From Angelakisella massiliensis (lineage in GTDB: Bacteria; Bacillota; Clostridia; Oscillospirales; Ruminococcaceae): a DNA stretch of 64,000 nucleotides. The first letter of the stretch is position 1; each line of letters begins with the position of its first letter. The position numbers and the translations under genes were made by a program. This document shows, piece by piece, positions 33,515 through 41,437 of this stretch. The DNA lies in assembly GCF_900104675.1 (NCBI RefSeq), contig NZ_LT629945.1, positions 1,726,756 to 1,790,755 on the forward strand. Direction: 5' to 3'. The notes beneath the pieces were generated by a model that was given only the letters and a program-made list of their open reading frames with translations, searched no databases and had not been told where the DNA came from.

Positions 33515-34618
33515 TTAGCTCATTGTCACACCGGGTTCTGCCCGGGGCGCCGTATGTTCAAAATGGAATTCCTGGCTGTTGCGGCGGATATAAGCTGTCC
33601 CTTCTGCATTCAGGACATATCCCTCCCGTTCCAGCAGATAAAGCCCATACTCCTCCAGATGGGCACAGGCCGGTGTGAGAACCGGATCGGCAGGCTGGTT
33701 CATCAGCTTTTCTATCCCTTTCAGCCCATACTCTTTCTCCTGGCCCGCGAGAACCATGTCATAGCAGTTCAGGTTCTGGGCGATGTCCAGCGCCATCGCA
33801 ATGGTGTCGCACCGCTCCAGTTCCATGGCCGCAAAATATTTCTCAAGGAAGTGCGGCTGTCCCTGCCCCTGTTCATCCAGAACATATCCAAGGTCGTTTC
33901 CGTCTCGGATCAGCTGCTCCAGATCCTCATACTGCTCCGCCGACTCCTGAAGTTCCGGGATGATGCACCGGGCTTCCAGCAGGGTGCAATCCCGGGGACT
34001 GTCCACCGATAACGCTTGCAGGGCCATTTCCACCTCGCCAGGCATCCAGCCGTTCAGGGGAGAGTAATCCGGCAGACGAAGCCAGACTCCCTCCGGATTT
34101 GCGGGGGAGGCCAGCCTGAGACGCAGGCTCCAATCCCCTCTGGGAAGAGACTCCGGATTGGTTCCACGATACAGCCGCTCCGGTTCCTGCCGGGGATAGG
34201 ACACATAACAGCCGCCGATAAAGAGGCCGGGATGGCAGGACTCATAGTTTTCTCCGATCTGCTCCAGGTCCATAAACAGCCAGGCTTCCGGGGGGATATC
34301 GGTGTAGTATTTCAGATAAAACCGTCCCAGGCTCTCATAGCTGCCCGCGGGACAGAGCACACCATATTCCTCCAGGGACAACAGGCAGTTGACCGCCTCT
34401 CGCGCGAGATCCTCCGGCTTTTGCCGCAGTACAGATGCCATCCGTTCGGCGCTGCCCTGGCTGGCCAATCCGGATAACCTGTCGGATCTCCAGATAGCTA
34501 CTGCCAGCTGGTATTCCTCCCGGACCGAGAGAGCCCGCAGGCGTTCTTCCATCCATTCCCGCTCTTTGCTGTTCAGCGGAAGGCTCAGCAGCAATTCTTT
34601 TTCATCGTTCATCGGCAC
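33515..34618 (-). CDS. ArdA-like large antirestriction-family protein
   Basis: A 367-residue acidic protein. Segments such as AVNCLLSLEEYGVLCPAGSY, HFLEKYFAAMELERCDTIAM and the repeated DL/LN pattern resemble ArdA units, arranged twice. ArdA mimics B-DNA and blocks Type I restriction enzymes. Many D and E residues fit that. It overlaps the next ArdA-like gene by 10 bp, suggesting coupled translation. It is about twice the length of ordinary ArdA (about 165). The call is from pattern, not a search. Confidence 0.6.
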   Translation of the reverse strand: MPMNDEKELLLSLPLNSKEREWMEERLRALSVREEYQLAVAIWRSDRLSGLASQGSAERMASVLRQKPEDLAREAVNCLLSLEEYGVLCPAGSYESLGRFYLKYYTDIPPEAWLFMDLEQIGENYESCHPGLFIGGCYVSYPRQEPERLYRGTNPESLPRGDWSLRLRLASPANPEGVWLRLPDYSPLNGWMPGEVEMALQALSVDSPRDCTLLEARCIIPELQESAEQYEDLEQLIRDGNDLGYVLDEQGQGQPHFLEKYFAAMELERCDTIAMALDIAQNLNCYDMVLAGQEKEYGLKGIEKLMNQPADPVLTPACAHLEEYGLYLLEREGYVLNAEGTAYIRRNSQEFHFEHTAPRAEPGVTMS

Positions 34619-35799
34619 ACCTCCATTCCCATCCCCTGATCCTCTTTCTGCCGGCTCGGAATCAGTTCTCCATCCTGCCGGTGGAGCAGGCCATAGGGTG
34701 TCAGCACCTCGTGGTCAGCGGCGATCAGTTCCTGCCCATATCCATCCAGGTCAAGATGACGAAGTAGACTTTTTAGATTGTCCCCGTCAAAAAATGCTTG
34801 AAGTTCTACCAGGGCAGCGTCTTTGGGGGAATCAATCGCGGGGGAAAATACCATCTCCTTTACAGAATCCACCAGTTCCAGAGCGTCCTGCAGATCCTCA
34901 CAACCGGTGGCCAGCAGAAGGGCTTTGTACTTTGGGAGCTGCCCCTGCCGCTGAAGCTGATCGAGTTTCTCGGCAAAGGGCCGGATGGTGCCGAGATCCT
35001 CCTCGTCTTCGATCCACTCCCTTGCCCATGGGACAGCACAGTCCAGACAGGCATAGCCGCATTCTTCCCAGCTTGCCACGTCCAATTGTTCCAGCGTCTT
35101 GTCCAGATCTTCCTCCGAAGCAGGCAGACGGATCGTAACAGAGGGACCATCCTCTCGTCCATCGTTAAAATATCCACGGCTGACTTTCAGCAGGACGGTA
35201 TAGTCGGGTTTCGGCGGTGGATCATCGGGGAGAGGGATCTGCTCCAGTTCGGTATTCTGTACCACATAGCCGCCCCTGGTAAAGACACCGCCCTCCGCCT
35301 GGCGCTGTTCCCGCCCGATCCGTTCAAAATCCAGCAGCTCAAACACCTTGTCCGGAAGATCTGCCAGCTCCTCCAGAAAATCATTCTCCGCATAGAATCT
35401 TCCCAGCTGGGAATCATTGCGGGCTTCTCCCAACACATGGCAGCAGTCCGCGTTGTGGGCAAGTTGGATCAGCGTATGGATGGGGATTTGCCCCTCATTT
35501 TTTTCCTGCTCCATCCTGAGCAGCCCTTCAAAGGCAATGCTCTGCCTATCGTCCAATCCAGACAGCTTCTCCGCCAAAGCGTTCAGATGATTCAGGGAAC
35601 AGTCAGGGGAGAGTACGGATTCCAGGTACTCAAAGTCCAGGTACTCCTCCACCTGAAAGTACACATCCTTTGTGCTGTGGCAGCCCACCCGCTCCAGCGC
35701 ATCCTGCATTTCGTATGGCGTGGCCGGCAGGGAGAGGGCGGCATAGCGATCCTCATCTCCCTGCACGTTTGCGAGATACAGCTCAAAGACTTTGTTCAA
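34609..35799 (-). CDS. ArdA-like tandem antirestriction-family protein
   Basis: A 396-residue acidic protein starting at TTG 35799 (GGAGGGGTGG upstream). Residues about 6-190 align well with ArdA: FELYLANVQGDEDRY at the start, a middle CSLNHLNALAEKLSGLDD, then a QLAHNADCCHVLGEARND segment and LDFERIGREQRQ near the end. Residues 200-396 look like a second ArdA copy. It lies between a DUF4314 gene (17-bp overlap) and the preceding ArdA-like gene. Confidence 0.65.
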   Translation of the reverse strand: MNKVFELYLANVQGDEDRYAALSLPATPYEMQDALERVGCHSTKDVYFQVEEYLDFEYLESVLSPDCSLNHLNALAEKLSGLDDRQSIAFEGLLRMEQEKNEGQIPIHTLIQLAHNADCCHVLGEARNDSQLGRFYAENDFLEELADLPDKVFELLDFERIGREQRQAEGGVFTRGGYVVQNTELEQIPLPDDPPPKPDYTVLLKVSRGYFNDGREDGPSVTIRLPASEEDLDKTLEQLDVASWEECGYACLDCAVPWAREWIEDEEDLGTIRPFAEKLDQLQRQGQLPKYKALLLATGCEDLQDALELVDSVKEMVFSPAIDSPKDAALVELQAFFDGDNLKSLLRHLDLDGYGQELIAADHEVLTPYGLLHRQDGELIPSRQKEDQGMGMEVCR

Positions 35800-36775
35800 G
35801 TTCCACCCCTCCTGTCCGGGCTTCATCCTGTTGGTACCATGCAGGGTCTGCGCCGGGGACATCCCAGCCATGCATACTGCCGGTCACCATTGCTTCCACC
35901 TGCTCCGGTGTGATCCCACGCTTCTGGTTGCTGTAGTCAGCGATGCGCCGGTTCTGTTCCCGGTCTCCGGTGTCCCAACCGCTGGGATAGTAGCCGCTTT
36001 CTCCTTTCTTGATGCAGATCAGGGCGCCGGTACTGGGCAGCACCGACCAGCAAAGATCCGGAAGCCGGTCCAGGAAATCGGGGGAGAACCGCTCCTGTTC
36101 TGTCTGGATGGTCCAGTTTCCGGCATTCCACAGGCTGACATACAACTCGCCTTCATTGACCCGGATCTCCCGCTGCTCGAAACCTTCTCCCCATCCATCC
36201 GACGCCTGCCCGGAAATGTAGTCGGCCAGGATCTCTTTTTCCTCCGGGGAAAGGGTTCCATCCACCTGACAGCGGGCCACTCCCCAGAGCTGCCTGTTCC
36301 GGCTTTCCACGTCAAATACCACCGATTGGACCTTCCCGTTGACTCCATCCGTTTTATCATACCAGCGCATCAGACCCCGTTCTTTTTCCTCCGGCATCTG
36401 GTTTTCCCGGATTGCTTCCCGAATGCTGGCTTCATATTCCATCAGCTCCTGGCCGGTCAGATCACTGCCGTACTCCTCCAGATTGCCCCAGTCATCATAG
36501 CCATAGAAATTTCCCGTCAGGGGCATATAGAACTTCAGCTCCTGGAGTTCCGGGGGAAGAACAGTGAAATGGTCCACCCCAATGACCAGGGCCAGCGTCC
36601 TCCCATTGTCCCAATTTACATGGAACCGCCCCATATCATCGATCCATCGCAAAGTGCCCATGGTTCCAGGTTCTACAGGATGATACGGGTCATTCATTTC
36701 CTTCAGCCGGATACGGCTCCCTTCAGGGTACTGTTCCCGCAGGAAGTCCAGCCATTCTTTTGTGATTCTCTGCAT
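35783..36775 (-). CDS. DUF4314-domain protein
   Basis: A 330-residue protein. Residues 10-75 are DUF4314: RIRLKEMNDPYHPVEPGTMG, IDDMGRFHVNWDNG. The central part is unknown, with many W, G and E residues. The C-terminus KRGITPEQVEAMVTGSMHGWD, followed by ADPAWY, is typical of ICE-encoded DUF4314 or DUF3849 proteins. It is acidic overall. Function unknown. It follows the LPD28 gene by 1 bp and couples to the ArdA-like gene. Confidence 0.7.
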   Translation of the reverse strand: MQRITKEWLDFLREQYPEGSRIRLKEMNDPYHPVEPGTMGTLRWIDDMGRFHVNWDNGRTLALVIGVDHFTVLPPELQELKFYMPLTGNFYGYDDWGNLEEYGSDLTGQELMEYEASIREAIRENQMPEEKERGLMRWYDKTDGVNGKVQSVVFDVESRNRQLWGVARCQVDGTLSPEEKEILADYISGQASDGWGEGFEQREIRVNEGELYVSLWNAGNWTIQTEQERFSPDFLDRLPDLCWSVLPSTGALICIKKGESGYYPSGWDTGDREQNRRIADYSNQKRGITPEQVEAMVTGSMHGWDVPGADPAWYQQDEARTGGVELEQSL

Positions 36776-36776
36776 C

Positions 36777-37445
36777 CTACATCCCTCCCATTGTCATACC
36801 CTGTACGGGATTCTCCTCTCCCAGTGCCTGATGAAGCATCTGGACCGCCTGCAGGATCACAGGATCATCCTTGAAACAGTCCATAGCCTGGTAGTCCCCA
36901 AAGAACCTCTGCTCATGATCTGCCAGATGGACAAGATCCACTGTAGCGATTTTGTCCTTGGCAACACCCAGCCGTTTTTCTTTTTCATCGGTATCCTGGT
37001 ATACCCGGATGGCCTCCTCCAACGTCATATCCTGTTGGATTTGCTCCTTCGGGCTTCCACAGTTTGTTATCACATACCAGTTATAGGTATGGGGCAGCTC
37101 AGGGGCGGCAACAGATGTCAGAGGAATTGACAAACTATATCGTCGGCAAAAATCAATGAGCGTGAGTCCTTCTCCAATAAAATTGAGCTTATTTTTCACA
37201 GAGCGGTAATTTTTGCCTTTTAAAAAAGGGATTTGCTCTGGTGTAAGAATCGACCCAGCATGGTTTACGATAACCTTTGTTTCAAGGGCAACGGGTATAC
37301 CAGGATCATTGCCTCCACCACGCAAATCGTAGACAAACCAGTTCTCGGGCACAGTATCTGGAGCTATGCGATAGTTCGTAAAGAGAACTGGCTTTCCAAA
37401 TAATTCTATGTGCTCAAATTTTTCTTTCATGGCATTAACATACAT
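36777..37445 (-). CDS. LPD28-like domain protein
   Basis: A 222-residue protein whose first 110 residues (KEKFEHIELFGKPVLFTNYR, ENWFVYDLRGG, VIVNHAGSIL, NFIGEGLTLIDFC) match the large-polyvalent-protein-associated domain 28 seen in ICE and phage proteins. The C-terminal half is helical and acidic. The start at 37445 has AGGAGATATAAG; the longer frame lacks a ribosome site. Function unknown. Confidence 0.65.
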   Translation of the reverse strand: MYVNAMKEKFEHIELFGKPVLFTNYRIAPDTVPENWFVYDLRGGGNDPGIPVALETKVIVNHAGSILTPEQIPFLKGKNYRSVKNKLNFIGEGLTLIDFCRRYSLSIPLTSVAAPELPHTYNWYVITNCGSPKEQIQQDMTLEEAIRVYQDTDEKEKRLGVAKDKIATVDLVHLADHEQRFFGDYQAMDCFKDDPVILQAVQMLHQALGEENPVQGMTMGGM

Positions 37446-37531
37446 CTTATATCTCCTATCTGGGGAGTTATAAAACAATATCCCCTGAAAACTCTGACAG
37501 GTGAGGAGCATATTTTCCGCATCCCCTGCGT

Positions 37532-38077
37532 TCATATTTCCATTATCCTGATATCCTCTTTTTGCTCAGCGTCATCTTCTGAGAAATCGTCTTCATCGAC
37601 CAAGAGATCTATAAATTCTTCCAATTCAATGGGTGGTGTTGCAAATTTAACTGTATCTGCATCCAAATCTTCTTTCAGATTGCGCATTCCATATTCAGCC
37701 TCCCCAATGGGGAAATATAGCCAATTTCCTTGGTCGTAAACGAAACTGTACTCCACACCATCGGACAACCAATCATTTAATTCGTCCAGGGACATTATTA
37801 CAGCACCACAATTGGTCATTCCTTCATCTCTTTGGTATGCAATTGTCACCCCCTTCTGCGGATGAGTAGAATTATGGGGATAATTGGGATCTGGGGCTAT
37901 CCTTTTACCCAGAGAATGCAGATCCCCAAGCGCCAATAGCTGATCAAGTCGATCCGGTGTGTTATAGTACTTTACCAATATCTCTCCATTGTCGTCAGGA
38001 TAACCGTTATAGTGGCAAAAAATGGTCAAGTACTGGTCTTCTCCTACTCGCTTTGCAATGTAGCTCCTCGTGCTCAT
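37532..38077 (-). CDS. Hypothetical protein, MSTRSYIA family
   Basis: A 181-residue protein. MSTRSYIAKRVGEDQYLTIF and HYNGYPDDNGEILVKYY are conserved openings of a family common in Clostridia ICEs and phages, with no known function. The C-terminus is strongly acidic (DEDDFSEDDAEQKED), like the DNA mimics encoded nearby. AAAAGGAGAAC lies upstream. It ends 87 bp before the LPD28 gene start. Confidence 0.65.
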   Translation of the reverse strand: MSTRSYIAKRVGEDQYLTIFCHYNGYPDDNGEILVKYYNTPDRLDQLLALGDLHSLGKRIAPDPNYPHNSTHPQKGVTIAYQRDEGMTNCGAVIMSLDELNDWLSDGVEYSFVYDQGNWLYFPIGEAEYGMRNLKEDLDADTVKFATPPIELEEFIDLLVDEDDFSEDDAEQKEDIRIMEI

Positions 38078-38093
38078 AATATTTGTTCTCCTT

Positions 38094-38252
38094 TTAATTC
38101 AAATTAAATTGTTTGTAACCCACTGTTCCCAGCGCCTCGTCTTCCTCTGGTGTCAGGGCATAGAAAAGCCCCGCTTCCTCCGGGAAAGCGGGGCGGAGAT
38201 GGAATCCTGGCTCACACTGCTGTTCACTTGTTTTGCGCCGGTTCACAGCCAT
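38094..38252 (-). CDS. Small protein, possibly a truncated LPD-type fragment
   Basis: A 52-residue frame not long enough for normal gene calling but preceded by GAAAGGAGGAGCGA and ending 16 bp before the next start. Residues 17-46 (FHLRPAFPEEAGLFYALTPE, then EDEALGTVGY) resemble a segment of longer ICE proteins in which PASPDEAGLFY is followed by a GHVR strand. It stops shortly after this strand, so it is likely a C-terminally truncated copy. Confidence 0.55.
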   Translation of the reverse strand: MAVNRRKTSEQQCEPGFHLRPAFPEEAGLFYALTPEEDEALGTVGYKQFNLN

Positions 38253-38335
38253 AAATCTCGCTCCTCCTTTCACAGTTTATAGCAACAACTAATACCACAT
38301 TTCCAGCAGAATAGCTACCAGAAATTTGAGCCTTT

Positions 38336-39073
38336 TTACATGGTGAGTTCTGGTTCTTGTTTCAGCTCCAAATCCAGAGCAATGTCCTCAAGATACTTTG
38401 GGTCCAGGACTACTTCTGATTCATTTCTTCCAGTTAACAGGGCAAAAATGTGCTCTTTCTTTATTTTCGCTTGATAAACCATCCCATCTTCTCCAAAGCG
38501 GTGAGCAAACCACGCAGCCGTGTCATAATCCAGTGTCCAGGATAAAGCACGAATATTTTTGGCATTGTAATCGGTCACGCCTCTGTACACTGTGACGGGG
38601 TCTGCAAGGGCATCCAACTGAGTCCGTTCCACCTCATTCATTAACTTGGTTCGATCTGCCTGTTTGAACATAGAAACCAGTTGTTCTTTGCTGACATTTG
38701 AGTCCCGGTTTGCATACTCCGACATCATCCAGGCATCCGCCAGGATGGAGGAGAAGTCTTCTTTAGACAGATATGGTTCCGAAAACCTGAGAAAAGCCAG
38801 AGCATAGGGTGAGTTAATCAGACTGTAGATTTGATATGATGTTTCGGCATTTTCAATTTGCTGCCGCACACTCTGCCTCCATATATTTAGGTCTTCCGGC
38901 TTTTCCAAAAGATTCAGAAGCTGAAAAGAGCCATCAGCGGAAATCGCTGCAATGCCAGTATTGGTGAAAGGGTGCTGCACGACCATTGGAGAATACTTTG
39001 TCTTCTCAATATCAGTGAAGAGCAGAGCAGAGGCTACCTGCTTGACCCCATTAAGATCGGTTTGCTTCTTCAT
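38336..39073 (-). CDS. Putative ADP-ribosyltransferase-fold protein
   Basis: A 245-residue protein started at the ATG at 39073 (GGGAGGC upstream). The C-terminal third shows an R-S-E-like order: VYRGV (Arg), LSWTLDYDTAAWF (Ser-Thr), then TGRNESEVVLDP (ExE). This is the pattern of arginine-type ADP-ribosyltransferases. The N-terminal part is helical with DIEKTKYSPMVVQHPF. No signal peptide. It could modify a host protein on entry of the ICE. The assignment is by motif only. Confidence 0.5.
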   Translation of the reverse strand: MKKQTDLNGVKQVASALLFTDIEKTKYSPMVVQHPFTNTGIAAISADGSFQLLNLLEKPEDLNIWRQSVRQQIENAETSYQIYSLINSPYALAFLRFSEPYLSKEDFSSILADAWMMSEYANRDSNVSKEQLVSMFKQADRTKLMNEVERTQLDALADPVTVYRGVTDYNAKNIRALSWTLDYDTAAWFAHRFGEDGMVYQAKIKKEHIFALLTGRNESEVVLDPKYLEDIALDLELKQEPELTM

Positions 39074-39083
39074 TAAGCCTCCC

Positions 39084-40277
39084 TCACATTCCGCCCGTTG
39101 ATTGCCCCTGTTCGGCCCCGTATTTCTCTGCAGGGTCATCCGTCATCAATTCCTCCAGTGTAAGCGTCCCCTTATAGGAGACATATCCACTTTCAACAAA
39201 TTGACCGATTTCCTGAAACAGAAGGCTCTGCCCAAACCGTTCGTAATCGATATACCCCTCCAGCCCGGCATCATAGTGATAGTCACCGGATTCCTGAACC
39301 ATGTACTTCCCATATTCCTGGGCGGAATGGATATGTGGAATAAAGTCGAACTGCTCTAGATTCCGGCACAGCTGGATTACTTCCTCTACGGCAGCAGGCT
39401 GGACCCAGGCAGTGACCGCTCCCAACTTTGCCCGGCCAGACTCGTCCAGCTTGTCCACCTCCTGGGCCAATCTGTTGAGTTTCTGAGGAAGTTCGTTTTC
39501 CAGATCCAGAGAACGGCTGACTTCACCGGGCAGATTGTTGTCCATTACAAGGAAGCTGATCTCGCTTCTTTTGGTAATTCCTGCTCTGGTTAAGGCACGT
39601 TCCAGGCGTTCCTCACTGCAGGGCAGATACAGCCAGGTGATATTGGCGCCCTTTTTGAGATCTTCATCTGATGCCAGCGCAAGTGTGAGGACGGAGTCCG
39701 CATAAAGGTACTGCGGGAAATATCTTCCGTCATAGACCGGCTCCAACCGCATTCCATTATCATAGAAAACTCCATAGGGAGTAGTGGTTCCCGGATGTTC
39801 GTTTATGAGGAGGAGGGCTGTTTCATACCCATCCAAACTCTCCATTTCCTCCCTTGTCGCTCCACCATTCAGAGTAAGGTAATGGATTCGCCCTACTTGT
39901 TCAAGATCCGAAAAATCCACAATCACTGTTGCCTGGTCACAGCAAAAAGTCAGGTTGATGAGATCAGTCACCTGCGTGAGGCTGTATCGTTCCGTTGCGG
40001 CCTGGAACTGTGCCTTTTCATATGGAGAAAACCCATTCAGGCGTTTTGCAAGATAATCCAACTCATCCAGATTGATTTCCTGACCTGTCAAGGCGTTCAA
40101 AACAGGCCAATCACCTTCAACACTTTCCACCATGCAGTCTGGGGAAAGTTCACTTCCTATATGGAGCGCTTCCAGCCTCCTTGTAATATCAGCGTACTGA
40201 TCCTCTGGGATAGGGAAGGGAACCGTTACCACCCCATATTCCATATGATCCTTATTGGACAAAACTGTTTGAAACAT
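39084..40277 (-). CDS. ArdA-like tandem antirestriction-family protein
   Basis: A 397-residue acidic protein. The N-terminal part has LNALTGQEINLDELDYLAKR and NLTFCCDQATVIVDF. The C-terminal part has VSRSLDLENELPQKLNRLAQ, HSAQEYGKYMVQESG and LEGYIDYERFGQSL, the last close to the ArdA YIDYxxxGRDL motif. Like the two others it looks like two ArdA units in one chain. It is the first large gene of the minus-strand operon, so it would be expressed early after entry. Confidence 0.65.
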   Translation of the reverse strand: MFQTVLSNKDHMEYGVVTVPFPIPEDQYADITRRLEALHIGSELSPDCMVESVEGDWPVLNALTGQEINLDELDYLAKRLNGFSPYEKAQFQAATERYSLTQVTDLINLTFCCDQATVIVDFSDLEQVGRIHYLTLNGGATREEMESLDGYETALLLINEHPGTTTPYGVFYDNGMRLEPVYDGRYFPQYLYADSVLTLALASDEDLKKGANITWLYLPCSEERLERALTRAGITKRSEISFLVMDNNLPGEVSRSLDLENELPQKLNRLAQEVDKLDESGRAKLGAVTAWVQPAAVEEVIQLCRNLEQFDFIPHIHSAQEYGKYMVQESGDYHYDAGLEGYIDYERFGQSLLFQEIGQFVESGYVSYKGTLTLEELMTDDPAEKYGAEQGQSTGGM

Positions 40278-40303
40278 CTTCGCTGCCCCCTGTCATTGAT
40301 TCA

Positions 40304-40447
40304 TTATGAGAGGTAAAAATTTTCCGTTTCTGCTGGCCCCGGCAGCACTGCCACCGGGAACTGATCAAAGTTCTGGTTATCGCCAAACACCTCCAGGATT
40401 TCCCGCTGCTTTTCCTCGGTAAGATCGTCCCAATAGATTTCAACCAT
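40304..40447 (-). CDS. Small acidic protein
   Basis: A 47-residue frame (WDDLTEEKQREILEVFGDN at residues 6-24) whose ATG directly follows the stop of the next gene (TAAATG). Acidic and short. Ribosome site AAAAGGAGTC lies 12 bp upstream inside the preceding gene. Similar small proteins precede ArdA-like genes in Clostridia ICEs. Function unknown. Confidence 0.5.
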   Translation of the reverse strand: MVEIYWDDLTEEKQREILEVFGDNQNFDQFPVAVLPGPAETENFYLS

Positions 40448-40633
40448 TTAGCATGACTCCTTTTCTCGAAAGTTCTTCCAGTCCAGCTGTTCCATATCTG
40501 TCCGGGTACAGGTTCCATCCGCGCCGTAACAGGTAATCCCCACCTTTGGATAGGGGCATCCGACACATCGGGCTGGAAGCGGCACAGCCTCCCAGCCAGT
40601 CTTTTCCTTGCTGCTCTTTTGAGACTTTGTCAT
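40448..40633 (-). CDS. Small cysteine-rich protein
   Basis: A 61-residue protein with four clustered Cys (CVGCPYP at about 23-29 and CYGADGTC at about 35-42) and a basic N-terminus, possibly a metal-binding knuckle. AGGAGGAATGTAA precedes the ATG. It is the first gene I can see in the minus-strand ICE operon. A longer overlapping frame (40440-40664) is a shadow. Confidence 0.6.
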   Translation of the reverse strand: MTKSQKSSKEKTGWEAVPLPARCVGCPYPKVGITCYGADGTCTRTDMEQLDWKNFREKESC

Positions 40634-40655
40634 TTACATTCCTCCTGTTCCTCCC

Positions 40656-40706
40656 AAAACGCAAAAAGGGCGCCGGAACTCTTCACGAAATTCCGGCGCC
40701 CTTTTT
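40656..40706. terminator. Strong bidirectional terminator
   Basis: AAAAAGGGCGCCGGAA pairs with TTCCGGCGCCCTTTTT, a 16-bp stem. It closes the ICE gene block on the right. Confidence 0.8.
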
Positions 40707-40788
40707 GAACTCTGAAAATAAAAAACACCCATCTACCGGTATCAAACCCAGCGGACAGGTATCCTTTTCTCTCTATGCGTTTTTAGAA

Positions 40789-40842
40789 AATAAAAACAGC
40801 GCCCTTTTTGAAATATTGGAGAATCAAAAAGGGCGCCTTGCT
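40789..40842. terminator. Second GCGCC hairpin
   Basis: GCGCCCTTTTTGA and TCAAAAAGGGCGC form a 13-bp stem. The arm GCGCCCTTTTTGAA repeats that of the hairpin at 40656. The two hairpins bracket 80 bp without a gene. Confidence 0.65.
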
Positions 40843-40858
40843 TTTCAAGGAAGCGTAT

Positions 40859-40881
40859 CGGTTCGAATCCTGTCAGTTCCT
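40859..40881 (+). other. tRNA 3-prime fragment, candidate ICE attachment site (attR)
   Basis: CGGTTCGAATCCTGTCAGTTCCT reads as a T-loop (TTCGAAT) with its 3-prime T-stem strand and acceptor strand. The expected 5-prime T-stem (ACAGG) is replaced by ATCGG, so the tRNA is cut inside the T-stem. This is what an element that integrates into a tRNA 3-prime end leaves at its far end. The intact tRNA should lie left of the window. The rest of 40882-40997 holds a hairpin (ATCGGATGCG/CGCATCCGAT). Confidence 0.55.
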
Positions 40882-40997
40882 AAAAAAGCCATTTTCCGAT
40901 CTTTAGTTTTTTTCTTGAAATTGAGGTTGAAAAAATCCCTAAAAAGGCCAATCGGATGCGCTTTTACACGCATCCGATCTAAACTGACCTTCATAGA

Positions 40998-41074
40998 TGG
41001 TGCGCCCGACTGGATTCGAACCAGCGGCCTTTAGAGTCGGAGTCTAACGCTCTATCCAACTGAGCTACGAGCGC
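40998..41074 (-). tRNA. tRNA-Arg (anticodon CCG)
   Basis: A 77-nt cloverleaf with CCA encoded. The 7-bp acceptor is GCGCTCG with CGGGCGC. D-loop AGTTGGATA, anticodon stem TTAGA/TCTAA with loop CTCCGAC giving anticodon CCG, and T-loop TTCGAAT. A promoter lies at 41113-41141. The transcript probably ends at the hairpin near 40950. Confidence 0.95.
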
Positions 41075-41112
41075 ATATGAAATTTTTACCTTGCGTTTCA
41101 GAACGCTATATT

Positions 41113-41141
41113 ATTATAGCGGCTTTCCCTCTGATTTGCAA
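41113..41141 (-). promoter_or_regulatory. Promoter of tRNA-Arg
   Basis: On the minus strand: TTGCAA (41141-41136), a 17-bp spacer and TATAAT (41118-41113), 38 bp before the tRNA. An inverted repeat CGCTATA/TATAGCG overlaps the -10. Confidence 0.6.
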
Positions 41142-41437
41142 GCTTTTTTTCAGATATTTTTATTTTCTTTCTTTTGGGGAGTGGGAGAACCTTCCTGAAA
41201 ACCCCTGATCCCCAGGGGGGAGAATGCCTTGTTTTGTAAAATTCTCTGGGGCTTGGGGGGATCCGGTGAAAATGGATTGCCAATCATTCCCACATCAGAT
41301 ATAATAAGTACAAAATGACAAAAAACTGTCAATGTAAAGAAAAATTTCCGGCGAAGTTCTATTCCTCCGGCCTGCTTCTCAGCTTTGGCACCAGCGGTAA
41401 AAGAGGATGGATTTTCGCTGTTGTAAGGGGTTTTTTT

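Noticed and set aside
40998-41074. tRNA-Arg as the ICE integration target
   Set aside because: Its 3-prime end faces the ICE, but a fragment of a different tRNA in the other orientation lies between, which better explains the ICE end. No repeat of the tRNA-Arg 3-prime end is seen within the window.
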